DNA from: Spirochaetia bacterium
GTDB lineage: Bacteria > Spirochaetota > Leptospiria > Turneriellales > JAOUOS01
DNA: 50,499 nucleotides
NCBI GenBank assembly: GCA_029880285.1
Contig: JAOUOS010000022.1
Location: 1 to 50,499, forward strand
Direction of reading: 5' to 3'
Shown here: positions 17,763 through 26,916 of the stretch, one piece after another
Numbering within the stretch: position 1 is the stretch's first letter
How the letters are laid out: the number at the start of each line of letters is the position of its first letter
Notes under the pieces: generated by a model
What the model was told of the DNA's origin: nothing
The model's database searches: none
The model's input: only the letters and a program-made list of their open reading frames with translations
Made by a program: the position numbers and the translations under genes

Positions 17763-18326
17763 ATGAAAAAGGCCCCGAAAATAATAATTACCGTATTGGT
17801 TGTTTTAGGTTTGGGCTGGTTATTTTTTGGTCCGGCTAAACAAATTGGTTACGCTCCTGATCAGCCTTTTGCTTACAGTCATCTAACACATGCTGGTAAA
17901 TATCAAATTGATTGCCAGTATTGTCATTCAACTGTATCATATAGCAAGAGTGCTGGTATTCCTGGAGTGAATGTCTGCATGAACTGTCATAGAGCTGTTT
18001 TAGGGCTTAGTGGCACAGCAAAAAAAGACGCGAATAAACGCATTATGGATTTATATTCAAATTACTGGGAGAAGAAAAAAGCTCCAGAATGGGTAAGAAT
18101 TCATAATATGCCGGACCATGTACGTTTTTCACACGCTCCGCATATAAAAGCTTTATTGAAACCCGGTCAGGAAAGTAAAACCGCTTGCATAAGATGTCAT
18201 GGTGACGTCGCGCAAATGGAAGTTGTTTCACAGGTTGAATCTTTAAATATGGGCTTTTGTTTAAACTGTCATCGTGAATATGAAAAAGATGGCGGTCGAA
18301 CAAATTGCGGTGCATGTCATCATTAA
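17763..18326 (+). CDS. actA: Alternative complex III penta-haem cytochrome c subunit
   Basis: A 187-residue ActA-like protein with an uncleaved N-terminal membrane helix (about 7-23). It has five c-type haem motifs in order: CQYCH, CMNCH, CIRCH, CLNCH and CGACH, the number expected of ActA. Extra His residues ('FAYSHLTHAG', 'VRFSHAPH') supply second axial ligands. It takes electrons from the iron-sulphur clusters of ActB in the quinol:electron-acceptor oxidoreductase. Position right before actB fits the standard act gene order. Confidence 0.93.
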   Translation: MKKAPKIIITVLVVLGLGWLFFGPAKQIGYAPDQPFAYSHLTHAGKYQIDCQYCHSTVSYSKSAGIPGVNVCMNCHRAVLGLSGTAKKDANKRIMDLYSNYWEKKKAPEWVRIHNMPDHVRFSHAPHIKALLKPGQESKTACIRCHGDVAQMEVVSQVESLNMGFCLNCHREYEKDGGRTNCGACHH

Positions 18327-18357
18327 TTATAAAAGGTATTAATTTAAGGAAAATCAA

Positions 18358-21318
18358 ATGGTTAAAAATAAAAAATTAGTTACTAATAAAACTATTTTAA
18401 ATAAATTAGAAAATTCTATTAATAGAAAAAAATTTTTAACAGCAATGGGGATAACAGCGGGTTCCGCGAGTTTAAATTGCGTAAGAGCTCCTATTGAAAA
18501 AATTGTACCATATGTTGTAAGACCTCCTCATGTGCAGCCGGGTATTCCCACGTATTATGCATCATCGAGAGTACAAAGTGAAGGTATCAATCCTGTTTTG
18601 GTTAAAACGAGAGATGGTAAGCCTATTAAAATAGAGGGTTTAGATGATCACCCTTTTTCTAAAGGCGCGGTTATGGGTGATACTTACGCTACAATATGGG
18701 ATTTGTATGACGCAGATAGATTTAAAACTCCTTTAAAAAAAGGCGGCGGTACATATACAGCGGCAAAGTGGGATGACGCGATTACACAAGCTAAGTCTTT
18801 ATTAACCGGCAATGTAAGGGTTATTTCTAGAACATCTTACAGCCCTTCTGAAAGCTCGGTATTAAAAAAATTCCTAAATAGATATAACGCTAAACATATT
18901 GTTTATGATCCCATTGGAGCACAGCAAGAATTAGCGACTGGCAACGAGAAAAGTTATGGTAAAGGCTTAATTCCCAGATACGCTTTTGACAAAGCTGATT
19001 TAATTGTTTCTATAGAAGCAGATTTTCTGGGCACATGGATTAGACCAGATGTATTTACTAAGCAGTTCTCATCAAGAAGAAATCCTGATAAAAATATGAA
19101 CAGGCTGGTAGTTGCTGAAAGTATCATGTCTCTAACCGGCGCAAACGCCGATACCAGGCTGGCCATAGCTGCTGGAACACATGTGACTTTCGCTTTGGGA
19201 TTAGCAAAAGAGTTGTTGCCGGGATCAATGCTTTCAGGAAGCACGGATATAAATAAAGTAGTATCTGCTTATACACCCGATGTAGTTGAAAAAGTAACGG
19301 GAGTTCCCGCCTCAAACTTGCAATCTTTAGCCGCTGAATTAAAAGCAGCAAAAGGTCGTTCAATGGTAGTAGGCGGCGGCGCGACATCTCGAGATTCATC
19401 TGTCGGGGCTTTGCAGGTAGTTATTAATTTAATTAACGATATTTTAGATAATAACGGTAAGACAATATTTACTTCTGCCGCTATTAAAGAAACCAATGAT
19501 TTTTCTTCACAGGAAGAACTTATGGCATTGATAGCTGAAATGAAAGCTGGTCAGGTTGATGCATTGGTTGTGAATAGAGCAAACCCTGTATACGATTTAT
19601 CAATGGCAGGTTTTGGCGATGCAGTTAAAAAAGTAAAAAATGTAATTTTTATTGGTGAAAAACATAATGATACTTCAATTGCCGCAAACTTGATACTCTC
19701 ATCTAGCCATTATTTAGAAAGCTGGTCAGATGGAGAGACAATGGGCGTCTATAGTGTATGTCAGCCGGTAATTAGAAACTTATTTGACACAAAATCACCG
19801 GGAGATATTTTACTTGCTCTTGCCGGTGAAGAGGGAGATTTTCATAGTTTTGTAAAACAGGCAGCATCAAAGTATTTAGGTTCTACTGGGGCAAAAGCAT
19901 GGGATAAACTCTTGGCAGACGGGTATTTCGTTTATCAGAAAGAAGCAAATCAGGGGTTTTCAAGAATAAATCCTTCTTCTATCTCTTCGGTAAAGGCGCC
20001 ATCTGCTGCTCTTAAAGGTTATAGACTTAATTTAATTACAAGTGTAGGTATAATGGATGGGGTTAATGGTAATAATGCATATCGTCAAGAGATGCCAGAT
20101 CCAATTACAAAAGTAACATGGGATAACGTGCTTATGGTGTCACCGGTATTGGCTAAAGAACAAGGCTGGAAGACTGGTGATATAATTGAACTAAAGGGTC
20201 AAAATGCGAAAGTTGAAGTTCCTTTAGTAATTCAACCAGGCTTGCGAAAAGAAAGCATGGGATTGGCAATGGGTTATGGACAGTATAATATGAGTAACTT
20301 TAGTGAGCATCTAGTAAAAGGCAGCCTGAAAAAAGGTGAACTAGGTGTTAACGCTGGATTGTTTGCTCAGGTTGCGGCAACCGGTTATTTATATTCAGGT
20401 ATCTCTGTTACTGCTACAAAAGTAGATAAAGAATATAGGCTTGGTGAGGCACAAAAAGAACTTAGCCAGCATAACCGTTATTTAGCGAGAGTAGCCGATT
20501 TAAAAGATTACAAAAAAGACCCTAAGTCAGGCCATTTTGAGCATAAATTAGAAGGTAAAGGGATGTATGTTAGACATCCTCATACAGGTAATAGATGGTT
20601 ATTAAATATTGACCTTAATAAATGTACAGGCTGTTCTGGCTGTGTGGTAAGCTGTTATTCTGAGAATAATATACCAACTGTAGGACGAGAAGAAATTTGG
20701 CGCGGAAGAGAAATGAGTTGGATAAGATTAGATAGATACTATGATTATTCAAGTGAAAAAGAAAAAGAAAAAGATGTTAATATGCTTGAGCCGAATGTTC
20801 ATTTTCAACCTCTTACATGCCAGCATTGTGAACAGGCACCCTGTGAAAATGTATGCCCTGTTGCGGCAACGCAGCATAGCTCTGACGGATTGAATGAGAT
20901 GGCATATAATCGTTGCATTGGAACAAGATATTGCGCAAATAACTGCCCTTATAAAGTAAGAAGATTTAACTGGTTTGAAAACTGGGGTAAAAAATTAAAA
21001 GATCCGCAGCAATATGCGTTAAATCCTGATGTTACTGTAAGATCAAGAGGGGTTATTGAGAAATGTTCATTTTGTATACAGAGAATTGCTGAAAAAAGAC
21101 AAGAAGCGCGTGTAGAGAATAGAAAAATAAGTGAAGAAGACTTAAGAACAGCATGCCAGCAGGGGTGTCCGGCCGACGCGATTACTTTTGGTGATGTAAA
21201 TGACGCAAAAACAAAAGTATCTCAGTTAGAAAAGGATGCAAGATCATATAAAATCATACAAGAAGTAAATACGATGCCAATGGTAACCTTTATGTCAAAG
21301 GTTAAAAATAAGGCATAA
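18358..21318 (+). CDS. actB: Alternative complex III molybdopterin-like/iron-sulphur subunit
   Basis: A 986-residue fusion typical of ActB. Residues 1-45 hold an export signal ('NRKKFLTAMGITAGSASLNC') that resembles a Tat signal without twin Arg and ends in a possible lipidation Cys. Residues about 50-700 form the molybdopterin-oxidoreductase-like domain, which in this complex binds no cofactor. Residues about 745-960 carry the ferredoxin-like part with four Cys groups: CTGCSGCVVSC, CQHCEQAPCENVCP, CIGTRYCANNCP and CSFC with CQQGCP, expected to hold three 4Fe-4S and one 3Fe-4S cluster. Electrons pass from the quinol site through these to ActA and ActE haems. Confidence 0.95.
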   Translation: MVKNKKLVTNKTILNKLENSINRKKFLTAMGITAGSASLNCVRAPIEKIVPYVVRPPHVQPGIPTYYASSRVQSEGINPVLVKTRDGKPIKIEGLDDHPFSKGAVMGDTYATIWDLYDADRFKTPLKKGGGTYTAAKWDDAITQAKSLLTGNVRVISRTSYSPSESSVLKKFLNRYNAKHIVYDPIGAQQELATGNEKSYGKGLIPRYAFDKADLIVSIEADFLGTWIRPDVFTKQFSSRRNPDKNMNRLVVAESIMSLTGANADTRLAIAAGTHVTFALGLAKELLPGSMLSGSTDINKVVSAYTPDVVEKVTGVPASNLQSLAAELKAAKGRSMVVGGGATSRDSSVGALQVVINLINDILDNNGKTIFTSAAIKETNDFSSQEELMALIAEMKAGQVDALVVNRANPVYDLSMAGFGDAVKKVKNVIFIGEKHNDTSIAANLILSSSHYLESWSDGETMGVYSVCQPVIRNLFDTKSPGDILLALAGEEGDFHSFVKQAASKYLGSTGAKAWDKLLADGYFVYQKEANQGFSRINPSSISSVKAPSAALKGYRLNLITSVGIMDGVNGNNAYRQEMPDPITKVTWDNVLMVSPVLAKEQGWKTGDIIELKGQNAKVEVPLVIQPGLRKESMGLAMGYGQYNMSNFSEHLVKGSLKKGELGVNAGLFAQVAATGYLYSGISVTATKVDKEYRLGEAQKELSQHNRYLARVADLKDYKKDPKSGHFEHKLEGKGMYVRHPHTGNRWLLNIDLNKCTGCSGCVVSCYSENNIPTVGREEIWRGREMSWIRLDRYYDYSSEKEKEKDVNMLEPNVHFQPLTCQHCEQAPCENVCPVAATQHSSDGLNEMAYNRCIGTRYCANNCPYKVRRFNWFENWGKKLKDPQQYALNPDVTVRSRGVIEKCSFCIQRIAEKRQEARVENRKISEEDLRTACQQGCPADAITFGDVNDAKTKVSQLEKDARSYKIIQEVNTMPMVTFMSKVKNKA

Positions 21319-21336
21319 AATTGTAAAGGGGAAATT

Positions 21337-22731
21337 ATGAGCGCGAGTACGAGCATATATAGTTTAAACAAAACTAACAGAGAAATAGAAAGAGATATTT
21401 TATCTCCTATGGAGAAATTTCCGGGTAAACTTTGGTGGTTTACATTTATTATTAACGCGGGTTTAATGTTAATGATGTTAGGTTTAATAGGCTGGACATT
21501 TGTTGAAGGATTAGGACTATTAGGCATAAATACGCCAGTTAGCTGGGGTTTATATATTGTTAACTTTGTATTTTGGGTTGGTATTGGTCATGCTGGAACT
21601 TTAATATCTGCGATATTATATCTGTTTAGACAAAGATGGCGAACTACAATTAACAGAGCAGCAGAAGCCATGACAATCTTTGCTGTAATGACGGCGGGTT
21701 TATTTCCGCTTATTCACGTTGGCCGCCCGTGGATGGTTTTTTTTATCTTTCCCTATCCTAATGAAAGAGGACCTCTATGGGTAAATTTTAGATCACCTCT
21801 ACTATGGGACGTTTTCGCGATAAGTACATATTTTTCTGTGTCTCTAATATTCTGGTATATGGGTTTAGTGCCAGACTTAGCAAATATGAGAGATAGAATG
21901 AAATTTGAACATGTACAGGGTAAAATAAGTAGTTTCGGTAAAAAATTAAAATACGCTTTTGTTAGAATTTTATCCATTGGCTGGGTAGGTTCAGGAAAAA
22001 CATGGATTCATTATGAAAAAATGGTGATGGTGCTTGCCTCATTAGCAACACCACTGGTTCTTTCTGTACATACGGTTGTATCATTTGACTTCGCCACATC
22101 AGTAATTCCGGGGTGGCATGCGACTATATTCCCTCCTTACTTTGTTGCAGGAGCTATTTATTCAGGATTTGCTATGGTAATGACATTAATGATTATTACA
22201 AGAAAAGCATTTAAACTTGAAGCATACATAAGTATCAAGCATTTAGAGAATATGGGTATTATAATTCTAGTTACAGGTATGATGGTATCATTTGCCTATA
22301 CAATGGAATTTGTTTTTGCCGCATATAGCGCAAATGCAGTAGAACAATATGTGTTTATTAATCGATTACAAGGCCCTTATGCGTGGGCATTTTGGACAAT
22401 GTTTGCTTGTAACGTAGTTTCACCTCATTTTATGTGGTCAAAAAAATTAAGAACAAATATTGTAGTCCTATTTATAATATCTATTGTAGTAAACATTGGT
22501 ATGTGGTTTGAAAGATTTGTAATTGTAATTACATCACTACACAGAGATTACATACCTTCAAGCTGGGAAATGTTTATACCTACATGGGTAGACTGGGGTG
22601 TGTTAGTAGGATCTTTCGGATTTTTCTTTTTCTGGTTTTTATTATTTGTTAGAACATTACCTTCAATAGCTATTGCTGAAGTAAAAATGGATGAAGGTCA
22701 TGATCAATTAGCAAAAGGTATGGGACATTAA
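21337..22731 (+). CDS. actC: Alternative complex III NrfD-like membrane subunit
   Basis: A 464-residue integral membrane protein of the NrfD/PsrC family with about ten hydrophobic helices. Family features include '[26 protein letters not shown]' split over helix 2 and '[20 protein letters not shown]' in the middle, which belong to the quinol-binding core. It forms the main menaquinol-oxidising membrane part with ActF. The gene begins 18 bases after actB behind a good ribosome site (AAGGGGAAATT). Confidence 0.94.
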   Translation: MSASTSIYSLNKTNREIERDILSPMEKFPGKLWWFTFIINAGLMLMMLGLIGWTFVEGLGLLGINTPVSWGLYIVNFVFWVGIGHAGTLISAILYLFRQRWRTTINRAAEAMTIFAVMTAGLFPLIHVGRPWMVFFIFPYPNERGPLWVNFRSPLLWDVFAISTYFSVSLIFWYMGLVPDLANMRDRMKFEHVQGKISSFGKKLKYAFVRILSIGWVGSGKTWIHYEKMVMVLASLATPLVLSVHTVVSFDFATSVIPGWHATIFPPYFVAGAIYSGFAMVMTLMIITRKAFKLEAYISIKHLENMGIIILVTGMMVSFAYTMEFVFAAYSANAVEQYVFINRLQGPYAWAFWTMFACNVVSPHFMWSKKLRTNIVVLFIISIVVNIGMWFERFVIVITSLHRDYIPSSWEMFIPTWVDWGVLVGSFGFFFFWFLLFVRTLPSIAIAEVKMDEGHDQLAKGMGH

Positions 22732-22744
22732 TTAGGAGAATAAA

Positions 22745-23323
22745 ATGGTAAGCATTAAAGAATTAAAAGAAGGTTTATTTTCATATGACGAGCCTGATAA
22801 AGGCTGGATAGTTGATGTAGATTCAGCAGGTGATATGTTGAAGGGCGCTGAAAATGTTAAAAAAGCCGGTGTAAAAAGATTTGATACGTTTTCACCTTTT
22901 CCTGTTCATGGCTTAGAAAAGGTATTAGGCATTAAACGATCATGGTTAACATTAATTACATTAATAGCCGGTATAACTGGTGCAAGTTTTGGATTGTCTG
23001 CTATATATTATATTGATGTAATTGATTATCCAGTAATCTTTGGTGGAAAGCCGTATTTTTCATGGCCAGCATATGTTCCCATTTTATTTGAATTAACAAT
23101 ATTGTTTGCGGCATTTGCCACTGTTGGGGGAGTATTAAAAATGGGTAAACTGGGGTTATCTAAAACACATAGAAGACCGCCAAGCCCACTGGCTACTTGT
23201 GATATGTTTTCTATATGGATAGGTGATGATATTTCAAAAGAAGAAGTTAAAAAAATAATGGGAAATATTAATCATAAAATACATAAGTTAGACGCACATC
23301 CATTAGAAAATGGTTATGAATAA
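22745..23323 (+). CDS. actD: Alternative complex III membrane subunit ActD
   Basis: A 192-residue protein of the DUF3341/ActD family. It has a soluble N-terminal part with 'FDTFSPFPVHGLEKVLGIKRS', a hallmark of the family, then two transmembrane helices (about 75-97 and 117-140) and a short C-terminal tail ('DMFSIWIGDD'). It is a structural subunit without cofactors. Preceded by TTAGGAGAATAAA. Its 3' end lies just before the true start of actE. Confidence 0.92.
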   Translation: MVSIKELKEGLFSYDEPDKGWIVDVDSAGDMLKGAENVKKAGVKRFDTFSPFPVHGLEKVLGIKRSWLTLITLIAGITGASFGLSAIYYIDVIDYPVIFGGKPYFSWPAYVPILFELTILFAAFATVGGVLKMGKLGLSKTHRRPPSPLATCDMFSIWIGDDISKEEVKKIMGNINHKIHKLDAHPLENGYE

Positions 23324-23339
23324 AATAAGGAGAGATACT

Positions 23340-23978
23340 GTGAAAAAAAGTGTATTATTTATATTAATTGCTTTGTTATCAATAAATTGCAATGAATACA
23401 GAAGGTTAAAATATTTTATGGATATGGCATATTCACCTGCTATATTACCACAAAGAATTGATACTTTTGGTAATAGAATTGGAAATTTTATACCGCCTGA
23501 AGGAACAATTCCTTATAAAGCAGATTATCAATATATTGTAGATGTTAAAGGAGCAATGGAGCATGGCTGGCTTGTTGAAGATGGTGAAATGTATGACTGG
23601 AATTTAAATGAAGGAAGTAAAAAAGCTGAAAACCTTACATCTCCCATACCGGTTAATGCTGATACATTGGCCAGAGGTAAAGAAAAATATAGAATATATT
23701 GTTCCCCTTGCCATGGCATTTCAGGTAAAGGGGACGGTTTAGTAAAAACAGGACTAAAGGCAGGAGCGCTGCCGGTTTATCCGCAAGTATTGCCTTTAGT
23801 ACGAGTTGATATGAAAAAACCATCAAGAGCAGAAACATGGCCTACAGGTAGAATATATCATGCGCTTACAGTGGGAATTAACACAATGGGAGGGTATGCC
23901 TCACAAATTCCCAATAGAAATGATAGATGGTCAGTAGCGCATTATGTTAAAAAACTTCAGGAAGAAGCATTGAAATAA
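23340..23978 (+). CDS. actE: Alternative complex III mono-haem cytochrome c subunit
   Basis: A 212-residue lipoprotein cytochrome c. The signal peptide ends at LLSINC, giving a lipid-anchored N-terminal Cys. 'YFMDMAYSPA' is the family's conserved segment after it; the haem site is CSPCH with 'GISGKGDG', and a Met in 'NTMGGYAS' is the likely distal ligand. I use GTG 23340, which has AAGGAG 7 bases upstream, not the ATG at 23310 that lies inside actD and would disrupt the signal peptide. Confidence 0.9.
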   Translation: MKKSVLFILIALLSINCNEYRRLKYFMDMAYSPAILPQRIDTFGNRIGNFIPPEGTIPYKADYQYIVDVKGAMEHGWLVEDGEMYDWNLNEGSKKAENLTSPIPVNADTLARGKEKYRIYCSPCHGISGKGDGLVKTGLKAGALPVYPQVLPLVRVDMKKPSRAETWPTGRIYHALTVGINTMGGYASQIPNRNDRWSVAHYVKKLQEEALK

Positions 23979-23988
23979 GGGGTTAAAT

Positions 23989-25158
23989 ATGAAAAGTTAC
24001 GAATTACCGGGAAAAATAAAAAATATATTATTAGCTTTTATTGTAATAGGTATAGGATCAATTGTTGCGGGTTTTACTGTTGATGCGCAAAGAGCATGGG
24101 CAGGAACATTAGCATTGACTTATTTTTTAATTGTATTGGCTTTAGGCGGTGGATTTTTTGCCTCATTGCAATTAATTTCAGGTTCCGGATGGTCTGTGGT
24201 AGTACGAAGAATTCCAGAATTAGCTGTAAATACATTGTACGTAGTAGGTGGATTGATTATAGTAATATTTTTAGGAATTCATAATTTATATGAATGGTCG
24301 CATCCAGAAGCGGCGCATGACCATATATTGCATCAAAAACATTGGTTTTTAAATACAGCAGGGTTTGTCATAAGAATTTTGTTATTTTTAGGTTTATGGA
24401 TATTTATGGGCAGATGGATGAAAAACGTATCCATAAAAATGGATTCTACTAAAGACGAAAGTACAAAGAAAACTTTAGTTAAAGTAGCTGGAGCATATAT
24501 ATTAATATTTGCATATACGTTTTCTCTTGCCTCAATTGATTTAGTAATGTCATTAGAGCCGCATTGGTTTACAACTATGTTTGTAATTTATGTTTTTGCG
24601 GGGTTAGCTTATACTGCTTTTTCAGCTCTTATAATATTGGTTTATATTGTACAAAAAAATGGAGCATTAAAAGAAGTTAATGAAGAGCATTATCATGATA
24701 TGGGAAGATTTTTGTTAGCATTTACTATTTTTTGGGCTTATATAACTTTTTCACAACATATGCTAACGTGGTATGCGAACCTTGTTGAAGAAACAGTGTA
24801 TTTAGAGAGAAGACTTAGAGATGGCTGGGCGCTTTTTACACCATTGTTATGGATTTTTCATTTTGTTGTACCATTTGCTTTTTTATTATCAAGAGAGTTA
24901 AAAAGAAAACCAGAAAAATTAATAAGAGTAGCGGCATTCACATTGTTTATGGGATTTGTGGATGTTATTTGGTTAGTGTATGGATTTCTAGATTCAAAAA
25001 AGATAGGTTTTCCATTTTCTTGGATGGAAGCTGGAATATTTTTTGGAGCTATAGGAATATTTGGATTTATAGTTCTTAATTCTTATACAAAAGTAAATCA
25101 GTTACCGGTAGGCGATCCTAAATTAAAAGAATCGCTGGATTTTCATCAGACTTATTAA
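23989..25158 (+). CDS. actF: Alternative complex III NrfD-like membrane subunit ActF
   Basis: A 389-residue membrane protein with about ten transmembrane helices, the second quinol-side subunit of the complex. Recognisable parts are 'GGGFFASLQLISGSGWSVVV' in helix 2-3 and the long C-terminal helices with 'FSQHMLTWYANLVEETVYLE', typical of ActF. The act order A-B-C-D-E-F is complete here. In many genomes SCO1 and caa3 oxidase genes follow; here a tRNA gene begins 9 bases after the stop. Confidence 0.93.
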   Translation: MKSYELPGKIKNILLAFIVIGIGSIVAGFTVDAQRAWAGTLALTYFLIVLALGGGFFASLQLISGSGWSVVVRRIPELAVNTLYVVGGLIIVIFLGIHNLYEWSHPEAAHDHILHQKHWFLNTAGFVIRILLFLGLWIFMGRWMKNVSIKMDSTKDESTKKTLVKVAGAYILIFAYTFSLASIDLVMSLEPHWFTTMFVIYVFAGLAYTAFSALIILVYIVQKNGALKEVNEEHYHDMGRFLLAFTIFWAYITFSQHMLTWYANLVEETVYLERRLRDGWALFTPLLWIFHFVVPFAFLLSRELKRKPEKLIRVAAFTLFMGFVDVIWLVYGFLDSKKIGFPFSWMEAGIFFGAIGIFGFIVLNSYTKVNQLPVGDPKLKESLDFHQTY

Positions 25159-25167
25159 AAAAAAAGC

Positions 25168-25238
25168 GCGGGCGTGGTGTAACGGTAGCACAAAAGCCTT
25201 CCAAGCTTTTAGAGTGGGTTCGAGTCCCATCGCCCGCT
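25168..25238 (+). tRNA. tRNA-Gly (anticodon UCC)
   Basis: The acceptor stem GCGGGCG (25168-25174) pairs with CGCCCGC (25231-25237), and T at 25238 is the discriminator. The anticodon stem AAAGC/GCTTT encloses the loop CTTCCAA with anticodon TCC at 25200-25202. The T arm is GTGGG-TTCGAGT-CCCAT. CCA is not encoded. It lies 9 bases after actF and 7 bases before ribE, so it must be cut out of a longer transcript. Confidence 0.96.
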
Positions 25239-25245
25239 AAAATAT

Positions 25246-25833
25246 ATGTTTACGGGACTTATCGAATCTACGGGAAGGATAAAAGCGGTAACAAGAAAAG
25301 TAAATGGTATAGAGATTGAAATAGTATCTAGCCAAGACTTAAAATTAAAACCCGGAGACAGTATAGCTGTAAATGGGTGTTGTCAAACAATAGAAAAAAT
25401 TAATAAAAAAAATTTTTCTGTATTTTCTGTTCCAGAAACGTTAAAAATTACAAATCTAAAAAACTTAAAAGAAAAAGATTTGGTAAATTTAGAAACGGCT
25501 TTGACTTTAGAGAAAAAAATAGGAGGTCATATAGTACAGGGGCATATCGAAAATACTGGAGAAATTAATAAAGTTGAAAAATTTGAAAATTATTGGGATG
25601 TAGAAATTAATTACTCATCTGAGTATATAATTCCTAAAGGCTCAGTAGCGTTAGATGGTATAAGTCTAACCATTCATGAAATAATTAAAAAGAATATTTT
25701 TAGAGTACAATTGATACCTGAAACTATCAAACGAACTAACGTAATTAACTGGAGTAAAGGCTATTCAGTTAATATAGAAACAGATTATATTATAAAAGCC
25801 TTTGATTATATTAAAAATTACAGAAATAGCTGA
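25246..25833 (+). CDS. ribE: Riboflavin synthase alpha chain
   Basis: A 195-residue enzyme that dismutates two 6,7-dimethyl-8-ribityllumazines to riboflavin. It has the two tandem lumazine-binding barrels: the first opens with 'MFTGLIESTGRI' and contains 'PGDSIAVNGCCQT'; the second begins 'GGHIVQGHIENTGEI' and contains 'GSVALDGISLTIHE'. Length is normal. The ATG is only 7 bases after the tRNA-Gly, so it has no Shine-Dalgarno of its own outside the tRNA sequence. No FMN riboswitch is visible. Confidence 0.94.
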   Translation: MFTGLIESTGRIKAVTRKVNGIEIEIVSSQDLKLKPGDSIAVNGCCQTIEKINKKNFSVFSVPETLKITNLKNLKEKDLVNLETALTLEKKIGGHIVQGHIENTGEINKVEKFENYWDVEINYSSEYIIPKGSVALDGISLTIHEIIKKNIFRVQLIPETIKRTNVINWSKGYSVNIETDYIIKAFDYIKNYRNS

Positions 25834-25840
25834 GAAAATA

Positions 25841-26116
25841 TTATTTTTCAATATATTTATTTAGTAAATGACTTTCAGGAGGAAAAAGTAAAAGTCTTAG
25901 CGACCCAGGATTTGAAAAAAAGATATTAGAATTATCAATATCTGCATAATCTAGTTTAGAAACTTCTTCAATTACCATTTTTCTTAATGTATAAGTGCCA
26001 ATACCATGAATAACTTCGATTTCTTTAATACCATTAATAAAAGCTTTTTCAACTTCTCGAAGAAATTTTTCTTTCGCTTCTTGAAATCTTAATTTTCTTA
26101 TGTATATTTTATCCAT
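25841..26116 (-). CDS. Small Smr-domain protein
   Basis: A 91-residue protein that is almost only an Smr domain. It has the 'L.f.EA...l...l..a...g' helix and the hallmark loop 'EVIHGIGTYTLRKMV' (HGxG..LR). Smr domains in MutS2 and stand-alone proteins are nucleases or RNA/DNA binders, and some act on collided ribosomes. Its end is 8 bases from the convergent ribE stop. Confidence 0.8.
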   Translation of the reverse strand: MDKIYIRKLRFQEAKEKFLREVEKAFINGIKEIEVIHGIGTYTLRKMVIEEVSKLDYADIDNSNIFFSNPGSLRLLLFPPESHLLNKYIEK

Positions 26117-26136
26117 AATTTACGAAAGTATATAAT

Positions 26137-26916
26137 ATGTGCTTCTATTTAAGAAAGTCAATTGTTTTTTTATTAATTATATTTATTTTTGTTACACTAA
26201 AAATTTATGCTAATAAAGAAGAAGAAAGAACTTTAAAAAAAACTTTGATTTTATGCCTTCATGATATCGACGGTGAAGGAAAATATTCTATAACTAAAGA
26301 AGAATTTATCAAAATTTTAGATTTATTAAAAAACGATTATCAGGTTTTATCACTAGAAGATTTTTATTTAAGCAAGAAAAATAAAAAAAATAATAAGCCT
26401 GCAGTTATACTAACTTTTGACGATGGATTTACCTCTGTCTTTGACACAATAATACCACTATTAAGAGAATATAATTATGGAGCTACATTTTTTATTTATT
26501 TAAACAGATATGACGATACATCAAGTTTTTATAAAAAATTAACACTTTTAGAAGATAAATTTGAAATAGGTAGCCATACTCTTAGTCATGATAACGCAAT
26601 TAGTTATTGGGAAACAGACATTTCAAAATTTTATAAAGAAATATATTTATCAAAAAAAAAATTGGAATATTTAACGAAAAGAGATGTAGTCTCTTTCGCA
26701 TGGCCATATGGAAAATATACGAAAGATATGTATGAATATGTAAAAAAGGCAGGTTATAAAATACAAGTATCTACAGATTATGGCTTGGCAGAAAACTCAT
26801 TAAAAGAAATTATAATAAAAAGATTAACCGTTCAACAGCCAGAACCTGTAGAACAGGTAAAAGGTTTTTTAAAATATTACTCTAAGAAAAAAGGTGCCGA
26901 AAAAGATGGTTCATAG
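26137..26916 (+). CDS. Polysaccharide deacetylase (NodB domain)
   Basis: A 259-residue exported protein: signal segment at about 7-23, then a carbohydrate esterase 4 domain. The metal and catalytic motifs are present: 'LTFDDGF' (two Asp), 'GSHTLSHD' (two His ligands) and 'FAWPYGKYT'. It probably removes acetyl groups from an envelope or exopolysaccharide. The last 40 bases overlap the end of convergent dprA, so the tails of both proteins are encoded by the same DNA. Confidence 0.88.
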   Translation: MCFYLRKSIVFLLIIFIFVTLKIYANKEEERTLKKTLILCLHDIDGEGKYSITKEEFIKILDLLKNDYQVLSLEDFYLSKKNKKNNKPAVILTFDDGFTSVFDTIIPLLREYNYGATFFIYLNRYDDTSSFYKKLTLLEDKFEIGSHTLSHDNAISYWETDISKFYKEIYLSKKKLEYLTKRDVVSFAWPYGKYTKDMYEYVKKAGYKIQVSTDYGLAENSLKEIIIKRLTVQQPEPVEQVKGFLKYYSKKKGAEKDGS

